A model generated the notes under the pieces. The model saw nothing but the letters and a program-made list of their open reading frames with translations. It did no database searches and was not told the origin of the DNA. DNA of 64,000 bases from Agrocybe praecox. Its lineage: Eukaryota > Basidiomycota > Agaricomycetes > Agaricales > Agrocybaceae. Of the stretch, positions 1-14,320 are shown piece after piece. The position numbers were made by a program, and so were the translations under genes. The stretch lies in contig OZ024853.1 of assembly GCA_964017145.1 (NCBI GenBank), forward strand, positions 29,112 through 93,111. Reading direction: 5' to 3'. Position 1 is the first letter of the stretch; every line of letters starts with the position of its first letter.

Positions 1-2513
<2,513 letters not shown>

Positions 2514-2598
2514 AAATTTTTTTTCATTTATAGTAATAAGGTTTTTTTTCTTTAATAGTAGTATATTTTGCCAATTGCTTAAATTTATTACTTTTGGA

Positions 2599-2607
2599 CC
2601 CCCCCCC
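2599..2607 (+). promoter_or_regulatory. C-run downstream of cox1 (possible 3'-end signal)
   Basis: Nine consecutive C in AT-rich DNA, 86 nt after the cox1 stop. Comparable runs follow most genes in the window on the sense strand; see the finding on C-runs. Function is inferred only. Confidence 0.4.
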
Positions 2608-2702
2608 AACTTTTTAAATTTTCCTTAGGTTTATTATTTAGTTGTTTAAGCTTTATTTTTTAATAGATTTTCCCTTCTTTATATATATTAGTTACAAGAT
2701 TC

Positions 2703-5050
2703 TATAGCCTGAGTCTAAAAGATCTGAAAAACTTGGTTTTAACTTCGGAGTTCGAAGAAGATAAAAGACGAACGCTATTTAGTATTAAGGATTCTGAAAA
2801 TTTAGTTACGATGTTTGTTCTAGCCGGTTTTGTGGTGTGGTTTGGGGTCTTAGGTTGGGGGTTTAATTTGGACCTTTTCAAGCTATTGTGGGTTCTTTGC
2901 AGAGGATTGGAGTGATATTAAAGATAAACTGGCTTTATTGGCTTCAACTAATAATGCTTATTTTCAGAATAAAATTAACTTTTGCCTCCCTTTAGGTGTA
3001 ATTTATTCCGTTTTTTTGTATAATATACAAAAAACGGAATAAATAAAAGCCCCTAAACTCTTGCCTCTGCTCTTAATTTTTATTCTTAATTAAAATTAAG
3101 AATAAAAACGAGGCTAGAGCAGAGGGGGCACAGGCTGCTGACTCAGAGTCAAAAGCAGAGGGAAGAAATTTTCTGTTAAAAGATTATCAAATAATAAGGC
3201 TTATTTGGAGCAAAATGAAATGCATAAAATTAATAGTATTTTAAAATAGTATGGATCTTACGAAAAGTATATGGAAGATTTTAATAATAAGAACATTATC
3301 AATGAGGAATTTATGAATAAAAATTATCCTGAATTCATAGGTAATGAAATGTTTGATTCGGTTATTAGGGCTTTTTAACCCTATCTTGATTACCGAGGTT
3401 GATTTAATTAAGAAAATTTATGAACAGATTATTATTTTTACCTTCGCCTTATTTTTATTCGGTTTTTTTATCTTTTGTCTTTGCTTATTGCTAATACAAA
3501 AGATAAAAAAACGGAATAAAAATAGCTCAGGCCTTATAAAAAAAAAAATTAAGGGATAATATTTCTAATAAAATTGTTTTCTACATGGATTTCCTTAATA
3601 AAATTTTAGTTAACTCTTTAATTAATGATTTAAACGCAACTAGAAAAGAGATATTAGGTTATATTAATGAATTAGGTTGTGATAAAGGTGATATTATTAT
3701 TGAAAATATTTTAAATAAAATAAATTAAACTATTAAAAAAAAATTATTATTAAATACAGCTGCCCTAACTAATTTTGAGGCTAATAAAATCGATTTTTTA
3801 AATGAATCTTTATTTATTAATTATTGGATGAGAATTAGAGACTGTATATCTAAGGATAAGTACCTTCTGCTGTTAACAATTTTTATTATGCTATGGACGT
3901 TTCACATAATGACTTTTTAGAAGAGCAGAATAAATTTGGTTTAATTAAAAATAAGTTTATTAATATTTATGCATTAGAAGCTTTCTGTGGGGATAATGAC
4001 AATTGGATTAAACCTAAAGAATGGTGTGAGTTATTAGTTAAAGATATTGAAGTTTACAGCAATAAAGAAAAAACTATGAAATACACGATGGAAAAAGGTA
4101 CTGTTTTAACTAAAGACTAGTCTAGAGGAGATGTAATTAAAAATTATTTAGCGGAATAACTTGTGGATAACTCTTTATTTAATATTGAGGAGTATATTAG
4201 TGATAATTTACTTAAAGATCTTAATAATTTTGAACATACGGATATTTTAGCTTTTGCCTTTGATGACTCATAGACAAAAGCAAAGGAAAGTAATACGATT
4301 CTGCAGGAAAAAGTAGGTAATTTCAATAATAAAGTTCAGAAAGATTTTAAGTTATTGTCCTCTGCTTTCTTATTTTTATTCTAATGCAAATAAGAAAGCA
4401 GAGGCAAGAGGTAAAAAAGTGAACCTATTTTTTGAAAGTATTAGATTAATAGGGGAATTTTCTAAAAACTTAAATAGTAAACATTTGGAAGCTAAAAACG
4501 AGAAATTTAAATTAAATATTATTAAAGGTATTTATGATAACAAATTGAATCACGATGAACTTATAAAGATTAATGCTTACTTAGAGGAATTTAACTATAA
4601 TCAATGGACTCTTGAGGTAAAACAAACTCAGTTATTTAACGATTCAGATTTATTTATTAAAGCTAAAGAGATTATTTCGGATAATACATTAGAAGATGAA
4701 AACAGGCAAATTATTTTAGAAACTTTTTTTACTTTACTACGAAAAGGATTATACTAAAAACTTAATTAAAAACATGAATAACAATGTTAACGATTTTTAG
4801 CTAATTACTAGAATTTTAAAACATTCTACTCCGAATTTCGAAAAAAGAGTAGAAGATTTCATTAGTAATGTTATTAAGGGTAGATATAAAATGTATTATA
4901 AAAATAAGAAAAATATAAGTAAATTAGGTGAACAATTAGTGTTTGCACTTTTTATTTACTTAAAACAGGGAGATTATAAACGTTTAATTTTTAGCAAAGT
5001 AATAAGTCTTATAGGTAAGAGTTGAGGAATTAAACAGACTGATTTTTAAG
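2703..5050 (+). pseudogene. Degenerate plasmid-type ORF, copy A, probably the N-terminal part of the plasmid RNA polymerase
   Basis: A broken gene, readable in pieces, that aligns along its length with copy B (6441-8003). Matching pieces include WSDIKDKLALLAS against WADVDSFKDLNCVLLAK; the block YGSYEKYMEDFNNKNIINEE (about 3250-3360) against YGYYDNYLKSINIVNDDFMM; NDLNATRKEILGYINELG against KDINTVRMELIDVLREIG; and 4419-4757, which shares LNHDELIKI and QIILETFF with the DMSHDELFQI and QILLETFI of copy B. The frame is cut by stops, frame changes and inserted palindromic elements (2979-3161, about 3452-3530, about 4359-4411). It runs on towards RNA polymerase motifs from about 5240, so I infer it was the N-terminal region of that gene. 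Not functional as it stands. Confidence 0.6.
2979..3161 (+). repeat. Composite palindromic element, copy 1
   Basis: A 183-bp block built of nested palindromes: a ttattccg...cggaataa hairpin, then a ctcttgcctctgctc...gaggctagagcagagg hairpin around a ttaattaaaattaa centre. It recurs almost unchanged, with the same length, at 26736-26918. Here it interrupts ORF copy A. Confidence 0.8.
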
Positions 5051-5239
5051 CTATTTAGGTGGTGAATTATTAATCAGCCTGCGGCCGAGGTTCTTATTTA
5101 TTCCGTTTTTTTTTACAAAAAAAAAAAGAGTCTTCGTTTTTATTCTTATTTGCATTAGAATAAAAATAAGAAAGCAGAGGATAAAATAAGAACCTTGGGC
5201 GAGGGCGATTAAATATTTATTAAAAAAAGAAAAAGCAAT

Positions 5240-6124
5240 GAACAATTTAAGTCTTGAAGAGGAAAAATTTATTTTAGAAATAGGGTCTAAGTTAGATAAT
5301 GTACCTCAATTTTTTTTTTGTATATTATACAAAAAAAAATTACTCCTCTGGGAGAAAAAAAAAAAATTAGGTTACTAAGTTCCAATTCGCACTAATTATA
5401 AAGGAATTTATTTTCACAGAATTTGATTATATGTTTGAATAACATAGCCTTTTTGAATCAAATAATCTTCATATTTTATTTTATGTTAGAGCGGATTATT
5501 TTAAGGTTTTACAAGGGAGTATTTTTTAACCCGATTAGATTACCTATGATTTGTAAACCTAAAAAGTGGTTAGGTGAAAAAAAAAACCTTCAGGAAGTTT
5601 AGTTATATCTGAAAAGGGTGGTTATATTTTTTCAGATTACAACGAATTAAGTGCTAATGTAATTATTAGACAAAATTCTTTTAATAAATACAATACTCTA
5701 GTAAGTGAAAATCAATTGAATACTATTAACTATTTAAATAGTGTAGCATTTGTGATAAATAGTAATAAGGTAAAGAAATTAAAGGTCGAATGGTATAAGG
5801 AAACTAATTGTTTATTATTTAAAGGGTTTAATAAGTTACTTCCTTTAACAAGAGAACTTTCTACTTTAAATTCAATCAGAAAAAAAAGAGGTTATGGCTC
5901 ATAATTCCAAATATTGGATTTTTGTCAATATTTTAAATGTTAGTTACTTATTCTCTAGCCTATTTGACGGTACTCGCTGAGGGGATGGACAAACCTTTTT
6001 CTTCCCTACTTACAAGGACTTTAGAGGTATTATTTATCCTAGTCCTAATTATTTAAATTACCAAGGTAATGCTTTAGCTAGATCTTTATTAAATTTTGCT
6101 AATATTGATAAGAAAGTTATATAA
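5240..6124 (+). pseudogene. Phage-type (single-subunit) RNA polymerase remnant of a linear mitochondrial plasmid
   Basis: Recognisable T7-like polymerase blocks in order: NPIRLPMICKPKKW (about 5528-5570), GGYIFSDYNELSANVIIRQN (about 5612-5671) with SENQLNTINYLNSVAFVIN behind it, HNSKYW near 5900, and TYKDFRGIIYPSPNYLNYQG then NALARSLL near 6009-6090, the conserved D-x-R-G region where RG-R-Y is usual. Frame changes occur near the A-run at 5578-5587 and again near 5885-5894; one TGA is read as Trp. The catalytic C-terminal half (later palm motifs) is missing: the gene stops at a TAA around 6121-6124, immediately before a copy of the atp6 leader. In plasmids this enzyme transcribes the plasmid; here it is a fossil. 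Confidence 0.75.
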
Positions 6125-6127
6125 TCA

Positions 6128-6440
6128 TAAAAAAATAGGAGTTATATAATCATAATTACTAATTTTAGAAAATTAAATAAGAAGAGGCTAGTATAAGTGA
6201 TCTAAGTTAAATAAATAAATATACTTACTTTTGTTAAATTTTTATCGCTTCTTAAATATTAATCTTTTTATTCCGTTTTTATAATTTGTAAAGCAATTCA
6301 AAATAACAACTATTATTCTGCTGAAAAAACGGAATAAAATAAAGGTAAAAAGGAAGAAAAATAAATATTAAGCGTAAAATAAAAACCGAATACAAATATA
6401 ACCGCTCAATTAATAAAATTAATTAAGTGAGAATTCTGTT
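6128..6440 (+). repeat. atp6-type leader, copy 1 (in front of plasmid ORF copy B)
   Basis: From aaaaaataggagttatataa to attaagtgagaatt this segment matches 42418-42783 and the leader of atp6 (62333-62686). All three carry the same internal ttattccg...cggaataa palindrome and the words tataaccgctcaattaataa and ttaagtg just before the ORF. It begins where the RNA polymerase remnant ends. A promoter or 5' UTR role is inferred from the position before atp6. Confidence 0.8.
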
Positions 6441-8003
6441 ATGATGGAAAATATTATAAAAATAGTTATTAGATTCTATAATCTAAATCGAAGATATGCT
6501 TATTATGTGAAGGGGTTGGCTTTAGCTCTTTTTATTTTTGCTGCTTTAGGTACGGTATTGGAATTTGGGATTTTTTATTTGGAATTTAAATTCTTCTCTA
6601 TAGTTTTTAGTATTGCATTTATTGGTTTTGTTATTAAAGATAATTTTATATTGAAAGATTCGGTGGAAAAATTTTACGTGTTTATTTTGAGTTTTGTTAT
6701 TGATTTTATTTTTAGTTTTGTCGTTATTGTTGGATGCTTAGTGTATTTTTTTTTCTACTTGGAGGTTGGTTATATTGAGGATAAGGTTTGGGCTGATGTG
6801 GATAGTTTTAAGGATTTAAATTGTGTTCTATTAGCTAAGGGTGGTTTTAAAGGATTTAGTAGATTTAGAGGTCAAATTAGAGTTGTATCTAATTTAGCTA
6901 GTGATAAGTTTAATTTAAATATTAAGGATATTATTAATAATTACGGTTATTATGATAACTACTTAAAGTCTATTAATATTGTTAATGATGATTTTATGAT
7001 GGAGTATTATCCTGATTATGTGAATAATTTCAAATTTAGATCTTTTTTAAATTATTTAGATCCTATTATTATTACTAATAAGGTTTTAATTATTAAATGT
7101 TTTATGCTTATTTCTAAGTATAATGATTTATGTAGTAAATTACTATTATATTCTTATATTTTAAATAAATAGTTAATTATTACTTTGTTTAAGGATATTA
7201 ACACTGTTAGAATGGAATTAATTGATGTTCTTAGAGAAATAGGAGCTGAGAATATTGATGTTAATGATTTATTAGAAAAGATTAATAAAAAGGTTAAAAA
7301 AAATATTAGATTCTACGGTAAATTTTAACTCTTGCCTTTGTTCTTAATTTTTATTATAAACTCTTGCCTCCTTTTTATTCCTAATGATGGTGTGGAGTTA
7401 ATTAATAAGTTTCAAAATAAAGTGTATAAAGATCAAAGAGTTTTATTGAAATCGCTTAAGGATGTTTTAGGTAGATTCTCTTTAATTACTGATTTATCTA
7501 AAAGTTTTAATGAAGACCACTTATCTGATAAAAATGAGACATTTATGGATAGTATTTTAAATAAATTAGCTAATATTGATATGAGTCACGATGAATTATT
7601 TCAGATTCACAAATTAATTTCAGAATACTCTAATGAGGGTGTAATTCTTTCAAGTAAGGAAACTAATTTAACCGCGAATTCTTATATTTATCAAAAAGCT
7701 AGAGAAATATTGATTAAACCTAATATAAGCGATGAAAATAAACAAATTTTATTAGAAACCTTTATTCTTAACTATGAAAAAGAGTTTACTTTAAACGTTA
7801 TTTGAAACAAGGTTGATAATTTAAGCGATTTTAAACTTTTAACTAAATTCTTTAAACTTTCTACTCCTGCTTTTGCTTCCAGAGTAGAAGCTTTTATTAA
7901 TAATAACAAAAAAAGAACAAAAAAAATGAAGTATTGAGGTTTTATATTTAAAAGTATAGATGACAATTTTGTATTAACATTAAAAAAAATAGAAAGTAAT
8001 TAA
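6441..8003 (+). CDS. Plasmid-type ORF copy B: membrane-anchored protein with coiled, charged C-terminal region (interrupted)
   Basis: A single reading frame stays readable from ATG 6441 to TAA 8001-8003, broken only by a TAG at 7170-7172, a TAA near 7326 where a short palindromic element is inserted (about 7328-7385), and a TGA at 7803 read as Trp. The N-terminus (243 residues to the TAG) has three or four hydrophobic segments (LALALFIFAALGTVLEFG, FFSIVFSIAFIGFVI, FVIDFIFSFVVIVGCLVYFF) and then a hydrophilic part. Later blocks (KDINTVRMELIDVLREIG; DMSHDELFQIHKLISE; STPAFASRVEAFI) match copy A at 2703-5050. No enzymatic motif is visible. It sits behind a copied atp6 leader and ends just before rnl. 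It may be a pseudogene, or the first 243 codons may be expressed. Confidence 0.5.
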
Positions 8004-8997
8004 AAGGGGTTATTAAGGAACAAAAAAGCAAATTTATAAAAAAGGAAGTATATACTAAAAGCTTAAATTGTTTGATCTTTATTATTAACATAGTAGATAA
8101 TTAAAGAAAAAATAAATATTTAGACTGAAAGGTTTAGAATATATTAAGCGATCCTAAGGAAAACCTTTATAAAAAAAACTTCCTGAAGTAAAACATTTTA
8201 TTAAGGAAAGGAAAGGAAATCAACCGAGACTCCGAAAGTAATGGTGAGTGAAATCGGATTAGCCTAAATTAGAAACTAAAAAAAACTTCTCGCCTTTTTT
8301 TTGTGTAAAAAAAAAAAAAAAGGTGAGAAGTTATAAAAATATATATAACTTGAAATCTTATTAAGCCGATAAAAATTTAATTATAGTATTAAATTTGAAA
8401 ATTATTTATTCTTTTGCCCTAGACTTATTTTTTTTTTCTCCTTTTTATATTTATTCATATAATTATAAAAATAAAGCCAAAATACGTAAGCAAAGCTATA
8501 AAGTAAATAATTATAAATTAATTCATGTAATTATAGACAATAAAAGGTATTCGAGTCCTGTAGGGTTATATAAACCACTAATTATTTGTATATTTACAGT
8601 AGACTTTCTCCTTTTTAATTTAAATTTTGTAAAAGTCTAAAAAGCTAAAACAAAAGATAAACACTAAAAAAGAAAAGAGTAGTGTAAAAATATAAAAAGT
8701 ACGATGAGAGTTAACTTGTCGGAAAAAAGGGGAACCATCCTCTAAGGCTAAGTATTATAAATTTAGCAATAGCGAAAAGTACTGTAAAGGAAAAATTTGA
8801 AAAGAAAGTAGTATACTAAAAGTGGAAAAGTTTTATATATACTCGTTTATGTTTAAAATCTAATCGAAAGAATAGTAATAAAATTAAAACGCAAATAATA
8901 AAATCTTTCTGCAGTGAAATAGAACGTGAATTAGTAACTCTATAAGCAGTCGAAATCTAAAAAAAATAGATAACGGCGTACCTTTTGCATAATGGGT

Positions 8998-10331
8998 GAA
9001 TTGCTTGCCCATCTGAATTGAAAAATTCAAACTAAAACTGACTCATGACCTAAAAGGTCGGTATTATTTCTTTTTATCTTTTTTCTCCTTTTTATTCTTC
9101 AGTTTCTTATTTTATTATTATATAAATAAGAATAAACAGAATAAAAAGGAAGCAAAAGATAAAATTAAAAATAATGCTAACGGTGAACCCTAAAGAAATG
9201 TAAATTATATGGGAATACCGTGGGAAGCTGTAAATCGTAGGAATAACTTTTTTTATTCTATTTGCTCAAAATTTTTTTTTACCTTTTGTATTTGCTTTAA
9301 GCTTTTACAAAAGGAGGCAAAAATTAATAATAAGAAGAAAAAAATAGAAAAGAAGAGGCAGTAAGTTTGAATTTTACCTAAACTTATACTTTTTATTAGC
9401 CCTGTAACGACTGATTCGAAAGAAGAGACTGATTAACAGACCTTTAGACACTTAAATTTTTCCTAATAGAAGATAAATTTAAATAATAAAAAGGAAAATA
9501 TAAAATCGGTAACACGTCAGCACTCAAAAATTCCAAAAAATTAAGGGGGAGATGTCAAGGAATTTTTAAATAAATGTAACAACTATTAATAGCAACAAAA
9601 ATGATTAAATTATCTAATTATGCTAAGCACAAAAATTTTTATAAGATTTTATAGAAAATCTCCTAAATTTGGTTTAACACTTACAAAAGAATTAGAAGAA
9701 ATAATTTTAGGTTTAATGTTAGGAGATTTATTTGCAGAGAAAAGAAAAGAAAAATCTAATACTAGATTACAGTTTAAACAATCTAAAAAAAATTTAGTTT
9801 ATATTGAACACTTATTTTCTCTCTTTAAAGAGTTTTGTAACGCCTTACCTAAAGAAAGTTTATCAATAGATAAAAGACCAGGTAAGAAGGAACTAAATAT
9901 TTCAGTAAAATTTTGAACTTTGAGTTTACCTTGTTTTAATAAATTCAGAGAAATGTTTTATAAAGATGGTATAAAAATTATACCTGCAAATTTAGAGGAA
10001 ATAATCACAGCTAGAAGTTTAGCTTATTGGATTATGGATGATGGATACAAAAGTCAAAATGGGTTTTACTTATGCACAGAATCTTACACTAATGAAGAAA
10101 ATCTTAAATTATGTCAAATACTTAAAAATAAGTTTAATTTAGATTGTGGAGTTCATAAACATACTAATGGACAAAGACTTTATATCTTCAGTAGCTCTAA
10201 GAAAACTTTAGTAGATTTAGTAAAACCTTATATGATAGATCATTTTAAATATAAAATAGCCCACCCCCCCCTAACATTTTTATTGAGTTGAAGGTATAGT
10301 CTAATCCAATATGAAAGTATTGGTATAAATG
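8998..10331 (+). mobile_element. rnl group I intron 1
   Basis: Inserted after cggcgtaccttttgcataat-gggt; the exon resumes with cagcaagttaat, matching the E. coli string GGGTCAGCGACTTA. Upstream T and terminal G (10331) fit group I. A 3' core segment aaggtatagtctaatcc lies at about 10291. It carries a LAGLIDADG frame. Confidence 0.85.
9543..9605 (+). repeat. Leader-like segment shared with nad4L
   Basis: Words such as ttaaataaatgtaacaact and attaatagcaacaaaaatga closely match 49678-49737, directly upstream of nad4L. Here the segment precedes the intron endonuclease start at 9620. Confidence 0.6.
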
Positions 10332-10342
10332 CAGCAAGTTAA
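9620..10342 (+). CDS. LAGLIDADG homing endonuclease in rnl intron 1
   Basis: Double-motif endonuclease of the LAGLIDADG_2 type. First motif ILGLMLGDLFAEKRK (about residues 29-43), second motif [16 protein letters not shown] (about 132-147), and a C-terminal block PYMIDHFKYKI typical of the family. TGA at 9914 is read as Trp. Under the standard code the frame ends with TGA at 10289; with TGA as Trp it continues to TAA 10340-10342, 11 nt past the intron 3' end into the rRNA exon. It is preceded by a segment resembling the nad4L leader. Its predicted target is the uninterrupted rnl site. The frame is otherwise intact. The start is the first ATG of the frame; an upstream ATG at 9601 is out of frame. 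Confidence 0.85.
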
Positions 10343-12484
10343 TAGGAGTAGCAAGGATAAAACCTTAGCGAAAGCGACTGAATTAGATTAAAATTAAATT
10401 GGATAATACTATTACATAATCAAAGTGAATACGTTTTTATGTTGTAGTAAAATTAAATTTAATATACTAGTGTTGGGTAAGTTACTTCTATTAGACCCGA
10501 AGCCAGGTGATCTTACCAAGACCAGATTATAATGGATCGAACGGTTGAATGTTGCATAATTCTCCGAAGAGTTTTGGTAAGCGGTGAAATGCCAATCTGA
10601 CCTGGTGCTAGCTGGTTTTCTACCGAAACATATTTAAGTATGATGTCTACCTAATAAATTTATGAAGGTACAGCAAGGCGATTCCCAACGAATTTAGAAT
10701 AAGTAACCCTTAGTTTAAATAAGTTCAGGTTGCGGGGATCTAGAAAATCTTACCTTTGGAAGCGAATCTCGGAATTACATAAATTGATGGTAGATATTCA
10801 GACTGCTCATGCTAAGTTGGGCAGTCAAGACGGAAACAGCCGAGAACACTGATCAAGGTCCCAAATGATTGTTAAGTGAAATTAAGGACGTAGCAATATC
10901 GAATACAGCTGTGAAGTGAGCCTGGCAGTCGCTACTTATAATGATCGTACGTAACAACGCATCAGCAGTATTATTGAAATATATAAATGATAGTGGCGCC
11001 GAAAATTTAACGGGTCTTAAACAATCAACCGATATCGTGTTGGTTTTAATTAGAATACTTGTTAACTTGTGTAGTAAATAATGCTAAAAGTAAAAAAAAA
11101 ATTCTAAATAAAATCTAGGTAGTAGAACATTCAGTTTAACTGTTTATTAAATAGTGTTTCATTATTTATTAGGTAACTGAAGAGAGAATGCTGACATGAG
11201 TAACGTAAAAAATTCCTTATAATGGAATTCGCCGAATACGAAAGGGTTGCAAATTTGAAAGGTTAAACCGTTTTGTGTTAATGCGGCCTCTAAGGACCAT
11301 AGCAATAGCTTTGGCTGATGAGTTTATAATAGAAAGTCCAAAAATTAAAAATTGGACCAGGAAAATAATATTATAAGAATCTATCTTTTTTTAGTTAGAT
11401 TACTACCGTACCCTAAACCGACACAGGTTCGTAAGTAGAGAATACTAAGGCGTAGAGCTAAAAGTTGTTAAGGAACTCGGCAAGTTCACCTCATAAGTTT
11501 GACAACAAGAGGTACCTATTACTTTAATTATTTTATTCTAGGTAGATTTGAAAGAATAACTTAGTTTAATTTTAAAGTTAGGTGGCACAGAATCGGAGGC
11601 CCCGACTGTTTACTAAAAACACAACACAGTGCAATCATTAATATGGTAGTATACTGTGTGAAATTTGCCCAATGCCATTAATATAAGAGAAGTTATGTTT
11701 AATGTGACTAATCGAAAATCTGGTTAATAGCGGTCTTAACTATGAGGATCCTAAGGTAGCAAAATCAGTTGGCCATTAAATGTGGTCCGGTATCAATAAT
11801 GTAACGATGGTCTCACTGTCTCTACAACTTGCTCAGTGAAATTGAATTACGCGTGCAGATGCGCGTTGCCTCCAGGGGGACGGGAAACTTAAATTAACCT
11901 GGAGAAGAAATTGCGACTAGATAAGTTTATTTAAACAATGAGGTGAAAACCCTCCCTATAATCCATTATTTGAGCTCTAATTAGCATGCGATTTAGTAAT
12001 AGTATAGCATGAAGCCTAATAAATTATAATTAACAGAGCTAGTAATCTAAGGACAATGTAATGTGAATTCACGATGAAGTGTAACTATTTAAGTAGAAAA
12101 ATCTTCCCGCATTTTTTCTTTATGGATCAGTAGTAATAGTACATATAGTGAAGTCCTAAGGATTACAAAAAGGTGTTTAGGTAAAAACTAGGTAAGCCCA
12201 TTAATGACCTAATAATGCTTTAATTTATATATTAAGTTAAAAGCGAAATGGAGGTTCTACCTGTGAAGGAGAATAACCATTAGTGGGTAAAGGATTTTCA
12301 AAAAAGCGAAGGTCTTATTGTAATGATAAGGATAGGTTATAATTAACTAATCTGAAAGGATGCCTACTTTGAAATGGTGTAAGTATATATTAGAATCCTT
12401 ATTAATGTAGGGAAAAAGTTAGCAATAGAAAAACATTTTTGTATTAAGCAGCAGCTAACAAAAAAAAAAAACTTAAAACAAAAA

Positions 12485-13522
12485 ATGGATAAACTAAACA
12501 AAAAAGTAAAAATAGATATTTTGGTAAATTCTCTTGATATTTTACAACCTTGGCAAATAACTGGATTAACCGAAGGTGAAGGTGGTTTTTATTGCTCCAT
12601 ATTAAAGACAGGATCTAAAAATGAAGATAAAGCGTTTAGAGTTAAATTAGAATTCAAAATAGTTCAAAAAAGTCATTCTGAAAATGTTTTAATAAAAACA
12701 CAGAAATATTTCTCTTGTGGTAGTGTTGTATTAGATAATAGAAATACAGATACTAAAAAATATCATGTTACAGCCTTAAGCGATATTATTAATATAATTA
12801 TTCCACATTTCGATAATTTTCCTTGTCTAACTACTAAGTTCCTTAATTTTAGTGATTGAAAAGATATTGCTAAGATAATGGAAGCTAAAGAACATTTAAC
12901 AAAAGAAGGTTTAGAAAAAATTAGAGAAATAAGCTCAAAAATGAATACTGGTAGAACTAACAGTGATAAATATAACTTTTTAAGTGAATCTTTAAGACTA
13001 GACTCTAATGGAATTATTCAAAAAAATTTACCTGAGCATTGGGTTCAAACTTTTATAGATGGAGAAGGTATGTTCTATAACTATATTAAAACAGAAGATA
13101 ATAAAGTAACAGTTGATTCCTCAATGGAAATAGCTCAAGCTAATCATGATGTTTTAGTTTTATTAGCTATCAAACAATTTTTTAACGCTGGTTATATCAA
13201 ACCTAAATATAATATGAGTTCAATAACTGAATGCTTAAATTCACGAAGTGTTAACAGATTTATAATCCGAGACACGAAAAATATTATAGAATTTGTTAAT
13301 AAATACCCAATGTTAACTAGAAAACAACTAGATTTCCTTGATTCTCTTGCCTTTGTTCTTAATTTTTATTCTTAATTAAAATTAAGAATAAAAACGAGGC
13401 TAGAGCAAAGGGGAAAAACAAAAGTTGATTTAAAAAACATGGGAGAACATAAAAATCCTGAAGGATTAGCTCAAATTCTAAATATTAAAGCTAGCATGAA
13501 TTCTAAGAGAGACGAACAATAA
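12485..13522 (+). pseudogene. LAGLIDADG homing endonuclease in rnl group II intron, C-terminus interrupted by a palindromic element
   Basis: Reads MDKLNKKVKIDILVNSLD, then ITGLTEGEGGFYCSI (first LAGLIDADG motif) and, after a TGA=Trp at 12857 and AKEHLTKEGLEKIREI, the second motif WVQTFIDGEGMFYN (about 13038-13080). Acidic residues are present in both motifs. The frame ends at TAA about 13373 inside an inserted hairpin element (13344-13413). Downstream, in the same frame, the rest of the protein is still readable (NMGEHKNPEGLAQILNIKAS...) to TAA 13520. The insertion thus removed the last 30 or so residues. It is unusual for a group II intron, which normally encodes a reverse transcriptase. It may keep some function as a truncated protein. 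Confidence 0.8.
13344..13413 (+). repeat. Palindromic element inserted in endonuclease gene
   Basis: Starts ctcttgcctttgttctta, has the centre cttaattaaaattaag and ends gaggctagagcaaagggg. Same family as 3058-3128, 19892-19959, 50103-50170 and 63696-63764. It introduces a stop in the rnl group II intron ORF while keeping the downstream frame. Confidence 0.8.
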
Positions 13523-14320
13523 AAACAAAAGTATCTTTTTCAAAGCTTCGCAACTTTTTTTTTGTCTTTAGCTAATATCTTTAAATAGAATAAAGCAAGG
13601 CGAAATACTAATTTAAATACTTATGCTTGAGCTGTATGCGATGAAAGTCGCACGTACAGTTCTTAGAGGATGTTATTATAGAAATATATAACGGTGCCTC
13701 AACAGACCCTATGCAGCTTTACTGTAGTTAGTTATCATGTGAATCTAGAACAATCTAGTTTAATAGAAAATAGGTATTGCTCAACAGAGCTTCTGGAAAC
13801 CTTAAAAACTAAATTGGGTTCGTATTTACCTTTAAATTAAAAAAATAAGGGAGAGTTGACTAATTGGCAGTTTGACTGGGGCGGTCGTCTTTAATAGAGT
13901 AGCAAAGTACATCCAAATATTTAAATAAAAACAAATCAAAAGTTTATTATTTTTGGTAATTCTAATAAGATAACCTATTTTTTTAAGTGTTTGCTTTCTT
14001 ATTTTTATTTTTTTAAAATAAGAATAAAAAAAAGTGATTAACTTATTTTAGTAGGTTTTTCTTAAATTATTTTTTATAAATCTTATAAGGTATAGCTAGA
14101 AATTGAATGGAGATCAATCAACCAGTGAAGGGTTGTGTAGAGCTCAATGGCGGTAAGCATACTTAACTGAAAGACTCAAAAGTCGCACAGATACGTAAGT
14201 AGGGCATAGTGACCCCTCGCTATAGTATGGGATAGACGGGGATCAATTAATAAAAGTTACGCTAGGGATAACAGGCTGATAGCCGACGAGAGTACACATT
14301 GTCTCGGCTGATTGGCACCT

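Larger units (their letters stand above)
11887..13703 (+). mobile_element. rnl group II intron with LAGLIDADG ORF
   Basis: A 34-nt domain V lies at 13629-13662: gagctgtatgcgat, GAAA loop, gtcgcacgtacagttc, with the AGC triad at positions 2-4. The 3' exon starts agaccctatg after terminal AC, a group II ending. The 5' exon ends gacgggaa, so the site lies inside the conserved GACGGAA/AGACC loop (E. coli about 2059). The usual GUGYG start is represented by ttgcgactag at 11911, leaving about 24 extra bases (11887-11910) in front. LAGLIDADG-bearing group II introns with such 5'-terminal additions and a changed branch point are known from fungal mitochondrial rRNA genes. The exact 5' edge is inferred from the required exon sequence. 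Confidence 0.75.

Noticed and set aside
8395..8640. 81-residue frame in the 5' part of rnl
   Set aside because: Within rRNA domain I and without protein motifs.
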